Below are positions 25,806 to 34,951 of a DNA stretch of 64,000 nucleotides, piece after piece. Each line of letters opens with the position of its first letter. The first letter of the stretch is position 1. The stretch is from Streptomyces sp. Alt3 (lineage in GTDB: Bacteria; Actinomycetota; Actinomycetes; Streptomycetales; Streptomycetaceae), in contig NZ_CP120983.1 in assembly GCF_030719215.1 (NCBI RefSeq), positions 2,356,001 through 2,420,000 of the forward strand, read 5' to 3'. The translations under genes and the position numbers were made by a program. The notes below the pieces were generated by a model. That model had not been told where the DNA came from, ran no database searches, and worked only from the letters and a program-made list of their open reading frames with translations.

Positions 25806-27224
25806 TTAGCCCATCTCCTCCAGCGCCTTGCCCTTGGTCTCCTTCACGAACTTGAGCACGAAGGGGATCGAGAGCACGGCGAAGCAGGTGTAGATGATGT
25901 AGGTGCCCGAGAGGTTCCAGTCGGCCAGGCTCGGGAAGCTCGCGGTGATCGCCCAGTTGGCGATCCACTGCGCGGAGGCGGCGACGCCGAGGGCGGCGGC
26001 GCGGATGCGGTTCGGGAACATCTCACCGAGGAAGACCCAGACCACGACACCCCACGACAGGGCGAAGAAGAGCACGAAGACATGGGCCGCGACAAGGGCC
26101 ACGGTGCCCTGCGTGGTGGGCAGCTTGCCGTCGACGAGGTCGGCGGAGAAGGCCCACGCCTCGAACGCCAGGGCGATCGCCATACCCATGGATCCGATGA
26201 GCGCGAGGGGCCTGCGGCCCACACGGTCCACCAGGATCATGGCGATCACGGTGCCGATGATGTTGATGATCGACGTGGTGAACGAGTAGAAGAACGAGTC
26301 GGTCGGGTCGATGCCGACGGACTGCCAGAGCGTCGCCGAGTAGTAGAACGCGACGTTGATGCCGACGAGCTGCTGGAAGACCGACAGTCCGATACCGACC
26401 CAGACGATCGGCAGGAAGCCGAAACGGCTGCCGAGCAGGTCGCTGAACTTGGACTTGTGCTCGCGGCGCATGGCCGTCTCGATCTCGTCCACGCGAGCGT
26501 CGAGGTCGACGTGCTTGCCCTCGACCTCTTCGAGGATCTTCCGGGCGCGGTCCCTCTTGCCCACGGAGATCAGGAAGCGCGGCGACTCGGGGATCACGAA
26601 GGACAGGAGCCCGTACAGGATGGCCGGCAGGACCATCACGCCCAGCATCCACTGCCAGGCCTCGAAGCCGGCGATCTTGCCGCGCTGGTCGCCGTCGGCG
26701 ATCTGCAGGATGCCGTAGTTGACCAGCTGCGAGATGGCGATGCCGACCACGATGGCGGCCTGCTGGAAGGACCCGAGGCGCCCTCGGTAGGCGGGCGGCG
26801 AGACCTCGGCGATGTACGCCGGGCCGATGACCGAGGCCATGCCGATCGCGAAGCCGCCGATGATCCGCCACATGGCGAGGTCCCAGAGGGCGAACGGCAG
26901 CGCCGAACCGACGGCACTGATGGTGAACAGCACCGAGGCGATCTGCATGCAGCGGATACGGCCGATCCGGTCGGCGATGCGCCCCGCCGTGGCCGCGCCG
27001 ATGGCACAGCCGATCAGAGCGATGGCGATGACCTGCGCCAGCGTCCCTGACCCGATGTCATAGCGGTCACGGATGGCCTCGACGGCGCCGTTGATCACGG
27101 AGCTGTCGTAGCCGAAGAGGAAGCCGCCCATCGCCGCGGCAGCCGTGATGAAGATGACGTGGCCGAGATGGTCCGGGTGTGCCCCTCGGGCCCCGGACTC
27201 CGGTCCGCTCGCTGTGCTGGTCAC
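25806..27224 (-). CDS. glcP: Glucose permease GlcP (MFS sugar porter)
   Basis: A 472-residue major facilitator of the sugar porter family, with twelve hydrophobic helices. Family signatures are present: GRIADRIGRIR after helix 2, PESPRFLISVGKRDRARKIL at the end of the first half, VDRVGRRPL in the second half, and the C-terminal ETKGKALEE. GlcP is the main glucose uptake system in S. coelicolor and works by proton symport. Here it is glucokinase-independent in location and stands as a single gene. The 252-bp upstream gap contains an unusually AT-rich stretch (27300-27400), likely its promoter and operator. Confidence 0.92.
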   Translation of the reverse strand: MTSTASGPESGARGAHPDHLGHVIFITAAAAMGGFLFGYDSSVINGAVEAIRDRYDIGSGTLAQVIAIALIGCAIGAATAGRIADRIGRIRCMQIASVLFTISAVGSALPFALWDLAMWRIIGGFAIGMASVIGPAYIAEVSPPAYRGRLGSFQQAAIVVGIAISQLVNYGILQIADGDQRGKIAGFEAWQWMLGVMVLPAILYGLLSFVIPESPRFLISVGKRDRARKILEEVEGKHVDLDARVDEIETAMRREHKSKFSDLLGSRFGFLPIVWVGIGLSVFQQLVGINVAFYYSATLWQSVGIDPTDSFFYSFTTSIINIIGTVIAMILVDRVGRRPLALIGSMGMAIALAFEAWAFSADLVDGKLPTTQGTVALVAAHVFVLFFALSWGVVVWVFLGEMFPNRIRAAALGVAASAQWIANWAITASFPSLADWNLSGTYIIYTCFAVLSIPFVLKFVKETKGKALEEMG

Positions 27225-27476
27225 ATGAACTCCTGGTACCTGGCAACAACGTCAGGTGTGGGGGGTGAGCCCTCCTAGTGGCGCACAACTTCTGGCCGAC
27301 CACCACTTGAAGGTAAAAACAACATTGCTGAGGTTATGCGTTCAAGTTTCGAAGTCAAGAGTCGGGTTCGGATGAAATGGTTCCTCACAAGTACCCAGGA
27401 ACACCCAAAAGGTGCGTTGAAGTGTTGAAGATTAGGTAAAGAGGGTGTGAGCCCCCGTCAGCCGAGCGCGGAGCTC
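27225..27476 (-). promoter_or_regulatory. glcP promoter region
   Basis: This gap lies between smc and glcP. Its middle (about 27298-27410) is conspicuously AT-rich for this genome, with GGTAAAAACAACATTG and TTGAAGTGTTGAAG motifs. This fits an inducible promoter for glcP. I cannot assign an operator. Confidence 0.4.
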
Positions 27477-30400
27477 TCAGCGGAGCCGCTGACTGATCAC
27501 CTTGGAGACTCCGTCCCCCTGCATCGAGACGCCGTACAGTGCGTCGGCGACCTCCATCGTCCGCTTCTGGTGCGTGATGACGATGAGCTGGGAGCTCTCC
27601 TGGAGCTCCTCCATGATCCGGATCAGCCGCTGCAGATTGGTGTCGTCGAGCGCCGCCTCGACCTCGTCCATGACGTAGAAGGGACTCGGCCGGGCCTTGA
27701 AGATGGACACCAGCAGGGCAACGGCCGTCAGGGATCGCTCGCCGCCGGACAGCAGCGACAGGCGCTTGACCTTCTTGCCCGGCGGCCTCGCCTCGACGTC
27801 GAGACCGGTCGTCAGCATGTTGTCCGGGTCGGTGAGGACGAGGCGGCCCTCGCCGCCCGGGAAGAGCCGGGAGAAGACACCCTCGAACTCGCGGGCGGTG
27901 TCCCGGAAGGCCTCCGTGAACACCTGCTCGACCCGCTCGTCGACCTCCTTGATCACCTGCATCAGGTCGGCCCGGGTCTTCTTCAGGTCTTCGAGCTGCT
28001 CGGACAGGAACTTGTGCCGTTCCTCCAGCGCCGAGAACTCCTCCAGGGCTAGCGGATTCACCTTCCCGAGTTGCTGGTACGCCCGTTCGGCCGCCTTCAG
28101 CCGCTTCTCCTGCTCGGCCCTGACGAAGGGCTTCGGCTGGTTGCGCGGATGCTCCGGATCCGACGGAAGCTCCTCCCCCTCCGCCGCGGGGGACGGCGGT
28201 ACGAGCTGCTCGGGACCGTACTCCGCGGCCAGCCCCGCCGGCTCGACGCCGAACTCCTCCAGCGCCTTGGCCTCCACCTGCTCCATGCGCAGCCGTTTCT
28301 CGGCCCCGAGGACCTCACCCCGGTGCACGGAGTCGGTGAGCCGGTCCAGCTCGCCCTTGAGGTCCCGGCCCCGGCCGCGTTCGGCCGCCAGGTCCCGCTC
28401 ACGCTCGGCCTTCGCCGCCTCGGCCCTGGTCCGTTCCACCTCCGCCCGTACGACCGAGACCTCGACGTGCGCGAGCAGCTGCCGGGCACCGGATGCCACG
28501 GCGGTGGCCACGGCGGCCTCGTGGCGCAGCCGGGCACGACGCTGTTCGGCGCGGGCGCGCGCCTCACGCTCGGCACGGGCCCCGCGGTCGAGCGCGTCCG
28601 CACGTCCGGCGAGCCCCTTGACCCGTTCCTCATGGGTACGCGCCTGGAGCCGGGCCTCCATCTCGGTCTGGCGTGCGTTGGCGCCGTCGGCGGCGAGCCG
28701 GTCCCGTACGGAGGTGTCGGGTTCCTCCTCCACCGGGGTCTCCTCCGCGACCAGCAGCCTCTCCGCCAGCTCCTCGGCCTCCTCGGTGGCCCGCTCCAGC
28801 GCCTCCTGGGCGCGGGCGGCGGAGGCGGTCGTCCGCTCGGCCTCACCGGCGGCGCCCCGTGCCTGCCCGGCCAGGCGCCCGAGCTGCTGTGCCACCCCGG
28901 ACTTCTCCCGCTCGGCTGCCCGGCGCCGCTCACCCAGTTCCTCCGCCCGGGCCGCGCACCCGGCGCGCCGGGCGGCCGCGGCACGCTGGTCCGAGGCCAG
29001 CTGGTCGCAGCGCACGGCGAGCGCCGCGAGCTCGGCGGCTGCCTCGTCGACCGAGGCCTGGACCTCCAGCAGACTCGGCGCCCCGGCCGACCCGCCGTGT
29101 GCGAAGTGGGCCCCCAGTACGTCGCCCTCGGCGGTGACGGCGGTCAGCCCGGAGTGGGCGGCGACCAGCTCCTCGGCGTCCTCCAGAGTCCCCACGACGA
29201 CCATGTCCCGCACCAGTCGCCGTACGGCCGCCAGCAGTTCGGGGGGCCCCTGCAACAGGCCGGCGACGGCGGGCGCGGCAGACTCCCCGGTGACGACCGA
29301 GGTCTCCGGCGGCTCGGTCCGGCCGGCCCGAGCCGCGTCACCGGAGGCCGTGACAGGGCTCGCGGAGCGCTGGTCCGCGCCGACTGCGGTGACGGCCCGG
29401 CAGCCCTGCCCCGTCCCGGATGCCTGCCCCGGCACCTGGCCGGCAGGGGCGCCCGGCAGCAGTTCCGTACCCTGCGACGGCACCTGCCCGGCTCTCACGG
29501 CGCCCAGGACCAGCGCCGCGCGCCCCGCGTCCTGCTTGCGCAGGAGGCGGATCGCGTCCGCGGCGGTGGCGGGATCCGTCACGGCGACGGCGTCGGCGGC
29601 CGCACCGAGAGCCGCCGCCACCGCCACCTCGTGCCCCGGGGCCACCGTGAGCAGTTCGGCGAGAGGGCCGAGCAGACCTGGGAGCCGGTCCCCCGCGCCG
29701 AGCAGCACCCCGGTGCCGTCCTTGCGCCGCAGTCCAAGCGAGAGCGCCTCGTGCCGGGCGGAGACCGCCGCGCGGCTGCGTTCCGCCGCGGTGACCGCTT
29801 CGCGCGCCGCGCTCAGGGCCTCCTCCGCTCCGGTGAGTTCCCGCTTGGCGGCCTCGTGCCGCTCCGCCAGCTCCGCGTCGCCTGCGTCCAGGCCCTCGAC
29901 CTCGGCCTTGAGCTGCTCGTACTCCTCCTCGGCCGCCACCGCGCGCTCCCGCGCCTCGTCCCGGGCCGAGGCCAGCCGGTCGATCTCGGCCTGCGCCGAA
30001 CCCGCCCGGCCGCGGGCGGCGTTGACCTGACCGTTGAGCCGGGCGAGCCCTTCGCGCCGGTCGGCGATGGCCCGGGCGGCGTCCCGGAGTCTGCGCTCCT
30101 CGGAAGCCAGCTCCCTCTCCAGGTCGGACCGGTGCGCGGTGGTGTCCTCGAGGGCGTGCTCCGCCGCTTCGAGTGCCGCCTCCAACTCCGCCTCCTGCTC
30201 GCGGATCCGGGCGGCCTCACGCTCCATGTCCTCGGGATCGCGCCCGCGCCGCTCCTCCTCCGGAGCCGCGGTGGCGCTCTTCACCCGCGCGTCGGCGAGC
30301 GAGATCGTGCCCCGCACGCGCTCGGCCAGCTGTGAGAGGTCGTACCAGGTCTGCTGGGCCCGCTGGAGACGGGGCGCCAGCCGGCGCACCTCGTCCTCCA

Positions 30401-31214
30401 GGTCCGCCTCGCGCACGAGTGCCGCCTTGAGTTGCGACTCCGTCGCCTCCCGGCGCTGTTTGAGGGCGGCCTCGTCGGCGATCTCCTCGCGCAGCGCCTC
30501 CCGCAGCCGCACCATGTCGTCGGCGAGGAGCCGCAGCCGGGCGTCCCGCAGGTCCGCCTGGATGACGGCGGCCCGGCGGGCCACCGCTGCCTGCCGGCCC
30601 AGAGGCTTGAGCTGGCGGCGCAGTTCGTCGGTGAGGTCCTGGACGCGGGCGAGGTTCGCGCCCATCGCCTCCAGTTTCCGCAGCGCCTTCTCCTTGCGCT
30701 TGCGGTGCTTGAGCACGCCCGCCGCCTCCTCGATGAAGGCGCGGCGCCCGGTCGGATCGGCGTGCAGGACGGAGTCCAGCCGGCCCTGGCCGACGATGAC
30801 GTGCATCTCACGGCCGATACCGGAGTCCGAGAGGAGTTCCTGGATGTCGAGCAGCCGGCAGGTGTCGCCATTGATCTGGTATTCGCTGCCGCCGTTGCGG
30901 AACATGATCCGGGTGATCGTCACTTCGGCGTACTCGATGGGCAGCGCGCCGTCGGAATTGTCGATCGTCAGCGACACTTCCGCGCGCCCCAGCGGCGGCC
31001 TTCCCGTGGTGCCGGCGAAGATCACGTCTTCCATCTTGCCGCCGCGCAGGGATTTGGCGCCCTGCTCACCCATGACCCAGGAGAGCGCGTCCACCACATT
31101 GGATTTGCCCGAACCATTGGGGCCGACGACGCAGGTGATCCCCGGTTCGAACCGAAGGGTCGTGGCCGAGGCGAACGATTTGAAACCACGGAGGGTCAGG
31201 GCCTTGAGGTGCAC
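27477..31214 (-). CDS. smc: Chromosome segregation protein SMC
   Basis: A 1245-residue SMC ATPase that organises and helps segregate chromosomes, important when aerial hyphae divide into spores. Walker A is VGPNGSGKSN at residues 30-39. Two long coiled coils (about 170-500 and 715-1020) flank the hinge. The C-terminal head has the signature LSGGERSLTAVALL and Walker B FYVMDEVEAALDD. The hinge contains a low-complexity Gly/Pro/Ala/Thr insertion at about 573-655, which makes the protein longer than typical 1180-1200-residue bacterial SMCs. No scpA or scpB is nearby. Confidence 0.97.
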   Translation of the reverse strand: MHLKALTLRGFKSFASATTLRFEPGITCVVGPNGSGKSNVVDALSWVMGEQGAKSLRGGKMEDVIFAGTTGRPPLGRAEVSLTIDNSDGALPIEYAEVTITRIMFRNGGSEYQINGDTCRLLDIQELLSDSGIGREMHVIVGQGRLDSVLHADPTGRRAFIEEAAGVLKHRKRKEKALRKLEAMGANLARVQDLTDELRRQLKPLGRQAAVARRAAVIQADLRDARLRLLADDMVRLREALREEIADEAALKQRREATESQLKAALVREADLEDEVRRLAPRLQRAQQTWYDLSQLAERVRGTISLADARVKSATAAPEEERRGRDPEDMEREAARIREQEAELEAALEAAEHALEDTTAHRSDLERELASEERRLRDAARAIADRREGLARLNGQVNAARGRAGSAQAEIDRLASARDEARERAVAAEEEYEQLKAEVEGLDAGDAELAERHEAAKRELTGAEEALSAAREAVTAAERSRAAVSARHEALSLGLRRKDGTGVLLGAGDRLPGLLGPLAELLTVAPGHEVAVAAALGAAADAVAVTDPATAADAIRLLRKQDAGRAALVLGAVRAGQVPSQGTELLPGAPAGQVPGQASGTGQGCRAVTAVGADQRSASPVTASGDAARAGRTEPPETSVVTGESAAPAVAGLLQGPPELLAAVRRLVRDMVVVGTLEDAEELVAAHSGLTAVTAEGDVLGAHFAHGGSAGAPSLLEVQASVDEAAAELAALAVRCDQLASDQRAAAARRAGCAARAEELGERRRAAEREKSGVAQQLGRLAGQARGAAGEAERTTASAARAQEALERATEEAEELAERLLVAEETPVEEEPDTSVRDRLAADGANARQTEMEARLQARTHEERVKGLAGRADALDRGARAEREARARAEQRRARLRHEAAVATAVASGARQLLAHVEVSVVRAEVERTRAEAAKAERERDLAAERGRGRDLKGELDRLTDSVHRGEVLGAEKRLRMEQVEAKALEEFGVEPAGLAAEYGPEQLVPPSPAAEGEELPSDPEHPRNQPKPFVRAEQEKRLKAAERAYQQLGKVNPLALEEFSALEERHKFLSEQLEDLKKTRADLMQVIKEVDERVEQVFTEAFRDTAREFEGVFSRLFPGGEGRLVLTDPDNMLTTGLDVEARPPGKKVKRLSLLSGGERSLTAVALLVSIFKARPSPFYVMDEVEAALDDTNLQRLIRIMEELQESSQLIVITHQKRTMEVADALYGVSMQGDGVSKVISQRLR

Positions 31215-31526
31215 GCCGCCGGACTCTACCTTTCACTCTCGGTTTCGCTGATGAAGGTGCAGGGCACATCAGACGGTAAGCGAAGAGAGATAGGGCGGGG
31301 ACGGGGCCGGGGGGAAAGAAAAAAGGGACGCCGGAGCGTCCCTGGTGAATGCCGCACAGTGTTGCTGTGCAGTCATCCGAGCACAGCCTTGCGTGACGGA
31401 TCGCGCGAACCGGCCGGATCCCGAGCGATCCTCGGTGGTCCAGGACGACGATCCGTGACGAAGACTTCGGTGGTTGTTCCCGAGCGGGTGTCGTGCGGCC
31501 CGACCGGCCCCGGCAGGGCCTGGGGG
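31215..31526 (-). other. 312-bp gap upstream of smc
   Basis: No gene is seen here. The left part (31220-31310) should carry the smc promoter and is purine-rich on the plus strand. The middle holds the terminator of the small gene at 31527. The remaining 180 bp (31345-31526) contain nothing I recognise. Confidence 0.4.
31311..31343 (-). terminator. Rho-independent terminator after the coiled-coil gene
   Basis: On the minus strand AGGGACGC and GCGTCCCT form an 8-bp stem with a 4-nt loop, followed by TTTTTTCTTT. It ends transcription coming from 31739 before smc. Confidence 0.85.
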
Positions 31527-31739
31527 TCAGGTCAGCGCGGGCTCCGCCTGGGGTACGTCGATGTCGATGCTGTCGAGCAACGACTCCTGGTGCTGGGCGG
31601 CGGCGTTGAGCGCGTCGTTCTCGTCCTGGATCCGTACGAGCTCGGATTCCAGGTCGTGGACGCGCTTCTGAAGCCGTCGCATCTCGGCGAGGAGTCGCGG
31701 ATCGGAACCGCCGACGTAACCGAGAAGCGCCTTTGCCAT
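31527..31739 (-). CDS. Small coiled-coil protein, function unknown
   Basis: A 70-residue protein starting MAKALLGYVGGSDPRLLAEM. Residues 17-50 have a clear heptad pattern (MRRLQKRVHDLESELVRIQD) predicting a short coiled coil, and the C-terminus is acidic. ATG 31739 is preceded by AGGACC. Codon use is typical of the genome. The protein is too short for a domain name, and I assign no function; dimerisation is likely. A single-gene transcript is expected because a terminator follows it. Confidence 0.72.
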   Translation of the reverse strand: MAKALLGYVGGSDPRLLAEMRRLQKRVHDLESELVRIQDENDALNAAAQHQESLLDSIDIDVPQAEPALT

Positions 31740-32177
31740 GATGCTTGGTCCTCCACACTGAGTGACCGACCGATGCGGTGTGGGTCGTGAGGGAATCGCA
31801 CCCGCGGTGTTCGGCAGTGCTCTGTATCCACTGCTGTTCCGCTGTCTCCAGCTCTGCCGAACAGCTAAGGTGCGCGGGGATTTCAGCGTCTCACCAAAAA
31901 GTTTGACGGTCAACACGATCACACACCGACGGGCCGGGTGTCCCGGGGGCGCGCGGCCGGACGATCACGCGGCGCTGCTCTCCTGCGGGTTCCCGAGGGG
32001 CGTGGAGATCTTCGTCAATGCCGCAGCCTGGCATGGCGCGCGCCACTTGGCAACCATGTGCAAGTGCCGGCTTCTTTCGCAGGTCATTTCGGGTGCGAAC
32101 CCTTCAGCCCGCCCTCGGGTGACCGTGCGCCGCCCTTTGACCACCCTGCGGACCCGGCCCCCATTCCGGAGCCGGAA
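31740..32177. other. 438-bp gap between acyP and the coiled-coil gene
   Basis: No convincing gene lies here. Near 31895-31920 the minus strand carries TTGACCGTCAAACTTTTTGG, where TTGACC could be a -35 element for the downstream coiled-coil gene. No terminator for acyP stands out. Confidence 0.35.
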
Positions 32178-32459
32178 TCAGCGGATCGCGAATCCCTCGT
32201 AACCGCCGCGTGGCGTGTCCCAGATCTCAGTGACGCCGTCCACGCGGCCGGGAGTGTCGTCGGAGCCGAGCCAGTCCAGCAGACGGTGGCAATTCTCACG
32301 CGGCCCTTCGGCCACCACCTGCACCCGGCCGTCGTCGAGATTGAGTGCGAAGCCGGTGAGCTTTCCGATCTCCAAAGCATTTGCCCTGGTGAACCAGCGG
32401 AACCCTACTTGCTGTACTCGGCCGCGTACCCACACGACGAGGCGTGCATCTTCGTTCAT
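32178..32459 (-). CDS. acyP: Acylphosphatase
   Basis: A 93-residue acylphosphatase that hydrolyses carboxyl-phosphate bonds in small metabolites such as acetyl phosphate or 1,3-bisphosphoglycerate. The family signature [14 protein letters not shown] holds the phosphate-binding arginine at about residue 21. The catalytic asparagine lies in [17 protein letters not shown]. The length is typical. It stands alone, divergent from the CAP-domain gene. Confidence 0.94.
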   Translation of the reverse strand: MNEDARLVVWVRGRVQQVGFRWFTRANALEIGKLTGFALNLDDGRVQVVAEGPRENCHRLLDWLGSDDTPGRVDGVTEIWDTPRGGYEGFAIR

Positions 32460-32614
32460 GCCCGAACGCTAACCGGCCAATTGCTCGCGCAGCACGCCGC
32501 CCCGAACAGCCATGCCGTAAGGTCCCCTCGCAATAGCCTCACCCGAACGGGTGAGTCGGATCTTGAATACGGTGCCGTCGGAACGACGCCCGGTGCACGA
32601 GGAAGGCACAGCGC

Positions 32615-33559
32615 ATGGGACGGCATCGACGCGCAGGCGCGGCCCCCGCCGCTGAGCAGCACGCGGCAGGCACGGAGGGCGGCCACCACGGTGCACGCCG
32701 GAAGAAGCGGGCGGGCATACCCGTACGCGCCGGGCTCCTCGGCGTCTCCGCGGCCGTGGCCGTCGGTGCCGTCGCCGTCGCGTCCGGCCTGTTGCCGGGG
32801 GGCGACACCTACAGCATCAGTGGTGGCGGTGCCGCCGACCAGGTCCACGCGGGCGGCGCTCCCGACCTGCTGACCCAGGGCGAGTCCTCCGACGAGCCGA
32901 CCGGCCGCACCTCGGCCTCCGCGCCGGCCGAGGCCGACAGGGGTGCGGGCCGTTCGGCCGCACCCTCGAAGTCTCCCTCCGCCACTCCGAGCGCGAAGCC
33001 GAGCACCGAACCGTCCGCCTCCGCGTCGAAGTCCGCGTCGAAGGCGCCGGAGCGTACGAAGGCACCGGCAGCCGCTCCGAAGAAGTCCGCCTCGTCCGCC
33101 CCGGCGACCAGGACCCCGGCCGCTCCGAAGCCTTCTTCGGCCACCCCGACCAGCAAGGCCACGCCGTCGTCGAGCCCGTCCGCCACCTCCGCACAGGCAG
33201 CCGTGCTCGCGCTCGTCAACCAGGAGCGCGCGAAGGTCGGCTGCAGCCCGGTCACCACCAGCGCCCCGCTCACGGCACTCGCCCAGGACTTCAGCGAGGA
33301 CATGGCCGCCCGTGACTTCTTCGGCCACACCGATCCCGACGGGGCGACCCCCTGGGACCGTGCCGCCGCAGCCGGAGTGGAGGGACTCGGCGGCGAGAAC
33401 ATCGCGCGCGGCCAGGCCGACGCACAGGCCGTGATGGACGCCTGGATGAACAGCGAGGGCCACCGCGCGAACATTCTCAACTGCGACTACAGGACGCTCG
33501 GCGTGGGCGTCCACCTCGGCTCCGGCGGCCCCTGGTGGACGCAGGACTTCGGCTTCTGA
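32615..33559 (+). CDS. Secreted or membrane-anchored CAP (SCP/PR1)-domain protein
   Basis: A 314-residue exported protein. A basic start is followed by one hydrophobic segment at about 38-60 (RAGLLGVSAAVAVGAVAVAS), which acts as a signal or membrane anchor. Residues about 61-190 are a Ser/Ala/Pro/Lys-rich linker, likely disordered across the cell wall. The CAP domain (about 193-314) shows LVNQERAKVGCSPVTTS, the His in FFGHTDPDG, GENIARGQ and WMNSEGHRANILN. CAP proteins in actinobacteria are mostly of unknown function. It starts at ATG 32615. Confidence 0.88.
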   Translation: MGRHRRAGAAPAAEQHAAGTEGGHHGARRKKRAGIPVRAGLLGVSAAVAVGAVAVASGLLPGGDTYSISGGGAADQVHAGGAPDLLTQGESSDEPTGRTSASAPAEADRGAGRSAAPSKSPSATPSAKPSTEPSASASKSASKAPERTKAPAAAPKKSASSAPATRTPAAPKPSSATPTSKATPSSSPSATSAQAAVLALVNQERAKVGCSPVTTSAPLTALAQDFSEDMAARDFFGHTDPDGATPWDRAAAAGVEGLGGENIARGQADAQAVMDAWMNSEGHRANILNCDYRTLGVGVHLGSGGPWWTQDFGF

Positions 33560-33673
33560 GAAGCCCGCAGGTCAACGACCTGTGTCCGGCCTGCTTCCAA
33601 GAGCCCTGGGATACGTTTTGAAGCCCCTCCCCGGCCTCGGGGAGGTGACTCGGGGCAGGCGTGGGGTGGAGTC

Positions 33674-34372
33674 GTGCGGGATGCGATCGACGCGGTGGAC
33701 TGGTCGGCCGTCCCAGGCCATCCCGACTGGTACGAACCGGAGCACGCCTCTCGCGGCCTGCGCGCCCTGGCAGATGCCGTGCACCTCGTGCGGGCAGCTG
33801 AGGCCGGCTCGCTGCTCGGCGGCGGTGGCATCGTCCACGGGCACAGTGGCGCGGTGTTTCCGGCGGCCGCCGTCGCCGCTCCCCTGCTCCTCGACATCGT
33901 CCAGCACGGGCACCCGGCTGCCGGGGAAACCGCGTTGGGACTGCTCGACGAGGCCCTGTCGTTCCGCCCCCGTCCCGGATACACGCGCGTGCTGCCGCCC
34001 CACGGGGCGGCGGTCCCGATCTGCTGTGTCATCGCCGATCACGTGAGAGCCCGCACCGCTCCGCTCTCCCGCATGGGCAGTACGGGCAAGGCGCTGCTCG
34101 CCGATGCCGCCGAGCACTGGCGCTTCGATGTCCGGGAGAGCGTGGCCGACGGCGATGACACGGCAGCCTTCGGATCTCTGGCAGGCCGTTTCCCGGACGA
34201 CGTGGGCGCGGTGGAACTGAACGTCGCCGGTGAGTTCACCGTGCTGGACCGCGTCGGTCTCGAGTACGCGCCTCAGGAGGGCTCCGCCGAGGCATGCCTG
34301 CGCGTCGGGGGACTGCTTCCGGGTGACCTGCCACCCGGCGCCATCCTGTATCCGGCGGGGTGCGGGCTGTAG
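33674..34372 (+). CDS. Unrecognised protein, helical, function unknown
   Basis: A 232-residue protein from GTG 33674 (VRDAIDAVDWSAVPGHPDWY). The first 110 residues look helical, with a Gly-rich segment (AGSLLGGGGIVHGHSGAVFP) followed by hydrophobic helices (AAVAAPLLLDIVQHGHPAAG). This is vaguely like HEAT/ARM-type repeat proteins, but I cannot confirm it. No signal peptide, catalytic motif or membrane helix is evident. The third positions are strongly GC, supporting coding. It lies between a CAP-domain gene and an HxlR regulator and may be an accessory insertion in otherwise conserved surroundings. Confidence 0.7.
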   Translation: MRDAIDAVDWSAVPGHPDWYEPEHASRGLRALADAVHLVRAAEAGSLLGGGGIVHGHSGAVFPAAAVAAPLLLDIVQHGHPAAGETALGLLDEALSFRPRPGYTRVLPPHGAAVPICCVIADHVRARTAPLSRMGSTGKALLADAAEHWRFDVRESVADGDDTAAFGSLAGRFPDDVGAVELNVAGEFTVLDRVGLEYAPQEGSAEACLRVGGLLPGDLPPGAILYPAGCGL

Positions 34373-34536
34373 TCGGGCAGTCCCTGCGGTCAACTGCCGC
34401 GTCGCTGCCCTGTACCCGGACGGCACACCCGGAGGGCACCGTGTCGGGCGCGAGCGGAACAGCCGCCGTGACCTGCTGAGCAGACCGGCGCAGCGCTCAC
34501 CGGAAGCCAGCGCTGTACCGGCGTAAGCTGGCGCTC

Positions 34537-34941
34537 ATGAGTGAGACGGCCAGCGGCCCCGTACAGGACGACAGCGAATCGGCCTTCGACGTCTTCTCAC
34601 GGCGGTGCCCCTCGCGGGAGACGCTGGAGCACGTCACCGGGCGCTGGGGCGGACTGACCCTGGGCGCGCTGCACGAGAGCGGCGCCCGTTTCAACGAGTT
34701 GCGCCGCCGGGTCGACGGGGTCAGCGAGAAGATGCTCTCCCAGACACTGCACGCGCTGGAGCGCGACGGCCTGGTGCACCGGGAGGCGCAACTGACCAAT
34801 CCGCCGCGTGTCGACTACGGCCTCACGCCGCTCGGCAGCCAGGTCGCGGAGCGGCTGATGGACCTCATCGAGCTCGTGGAGGGCCGGATGCCCGAGGTTG
34901 TCGAGGCCCGCAGCCGGTACGACGCCACGCACGGCGCCTGA
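34537..34941 (+). CDS. HxlR-family transcriptional regulator
   Basis: A 134-residue winged-helix regulator of the HxlR family. The conserved cysteine is Cys24 (SRRCPSRET), used by redox-sensing members. The recognition region reads ARFNELRRRVDGVSEKMLSQ, followed by LHALERDGLVHREA and a wing at PPRVDYGLTPLG. Regulators of this family often respond to thiol-reactive electrophiles. The target is unknown; the upstream divergent space is limited, so it may control a distant gene. It ends 10 bp from the mutM stop on the other strand. Confidence 0.88.
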   Translation: MSETASGPVQDDSESAFDVFSRRCPSRETLEHVTGRWGGLTLGALHESGARFNELRRRVDGVSEKMLSQTLHALERDGLVHREAQLTNPPRVDYGLTPLGSQVAERLMDLIELVEGRMPEVVEARSRYDATHGA

Positions 34942-34951
34942 CGGGAGACCG

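Noticed and set aside
28071..30335. Long plus-strand frames of 754 and 777 codons
   Set aside because: They are antisense to smc, which is certain. The translations are low-complexity mirror sequences.
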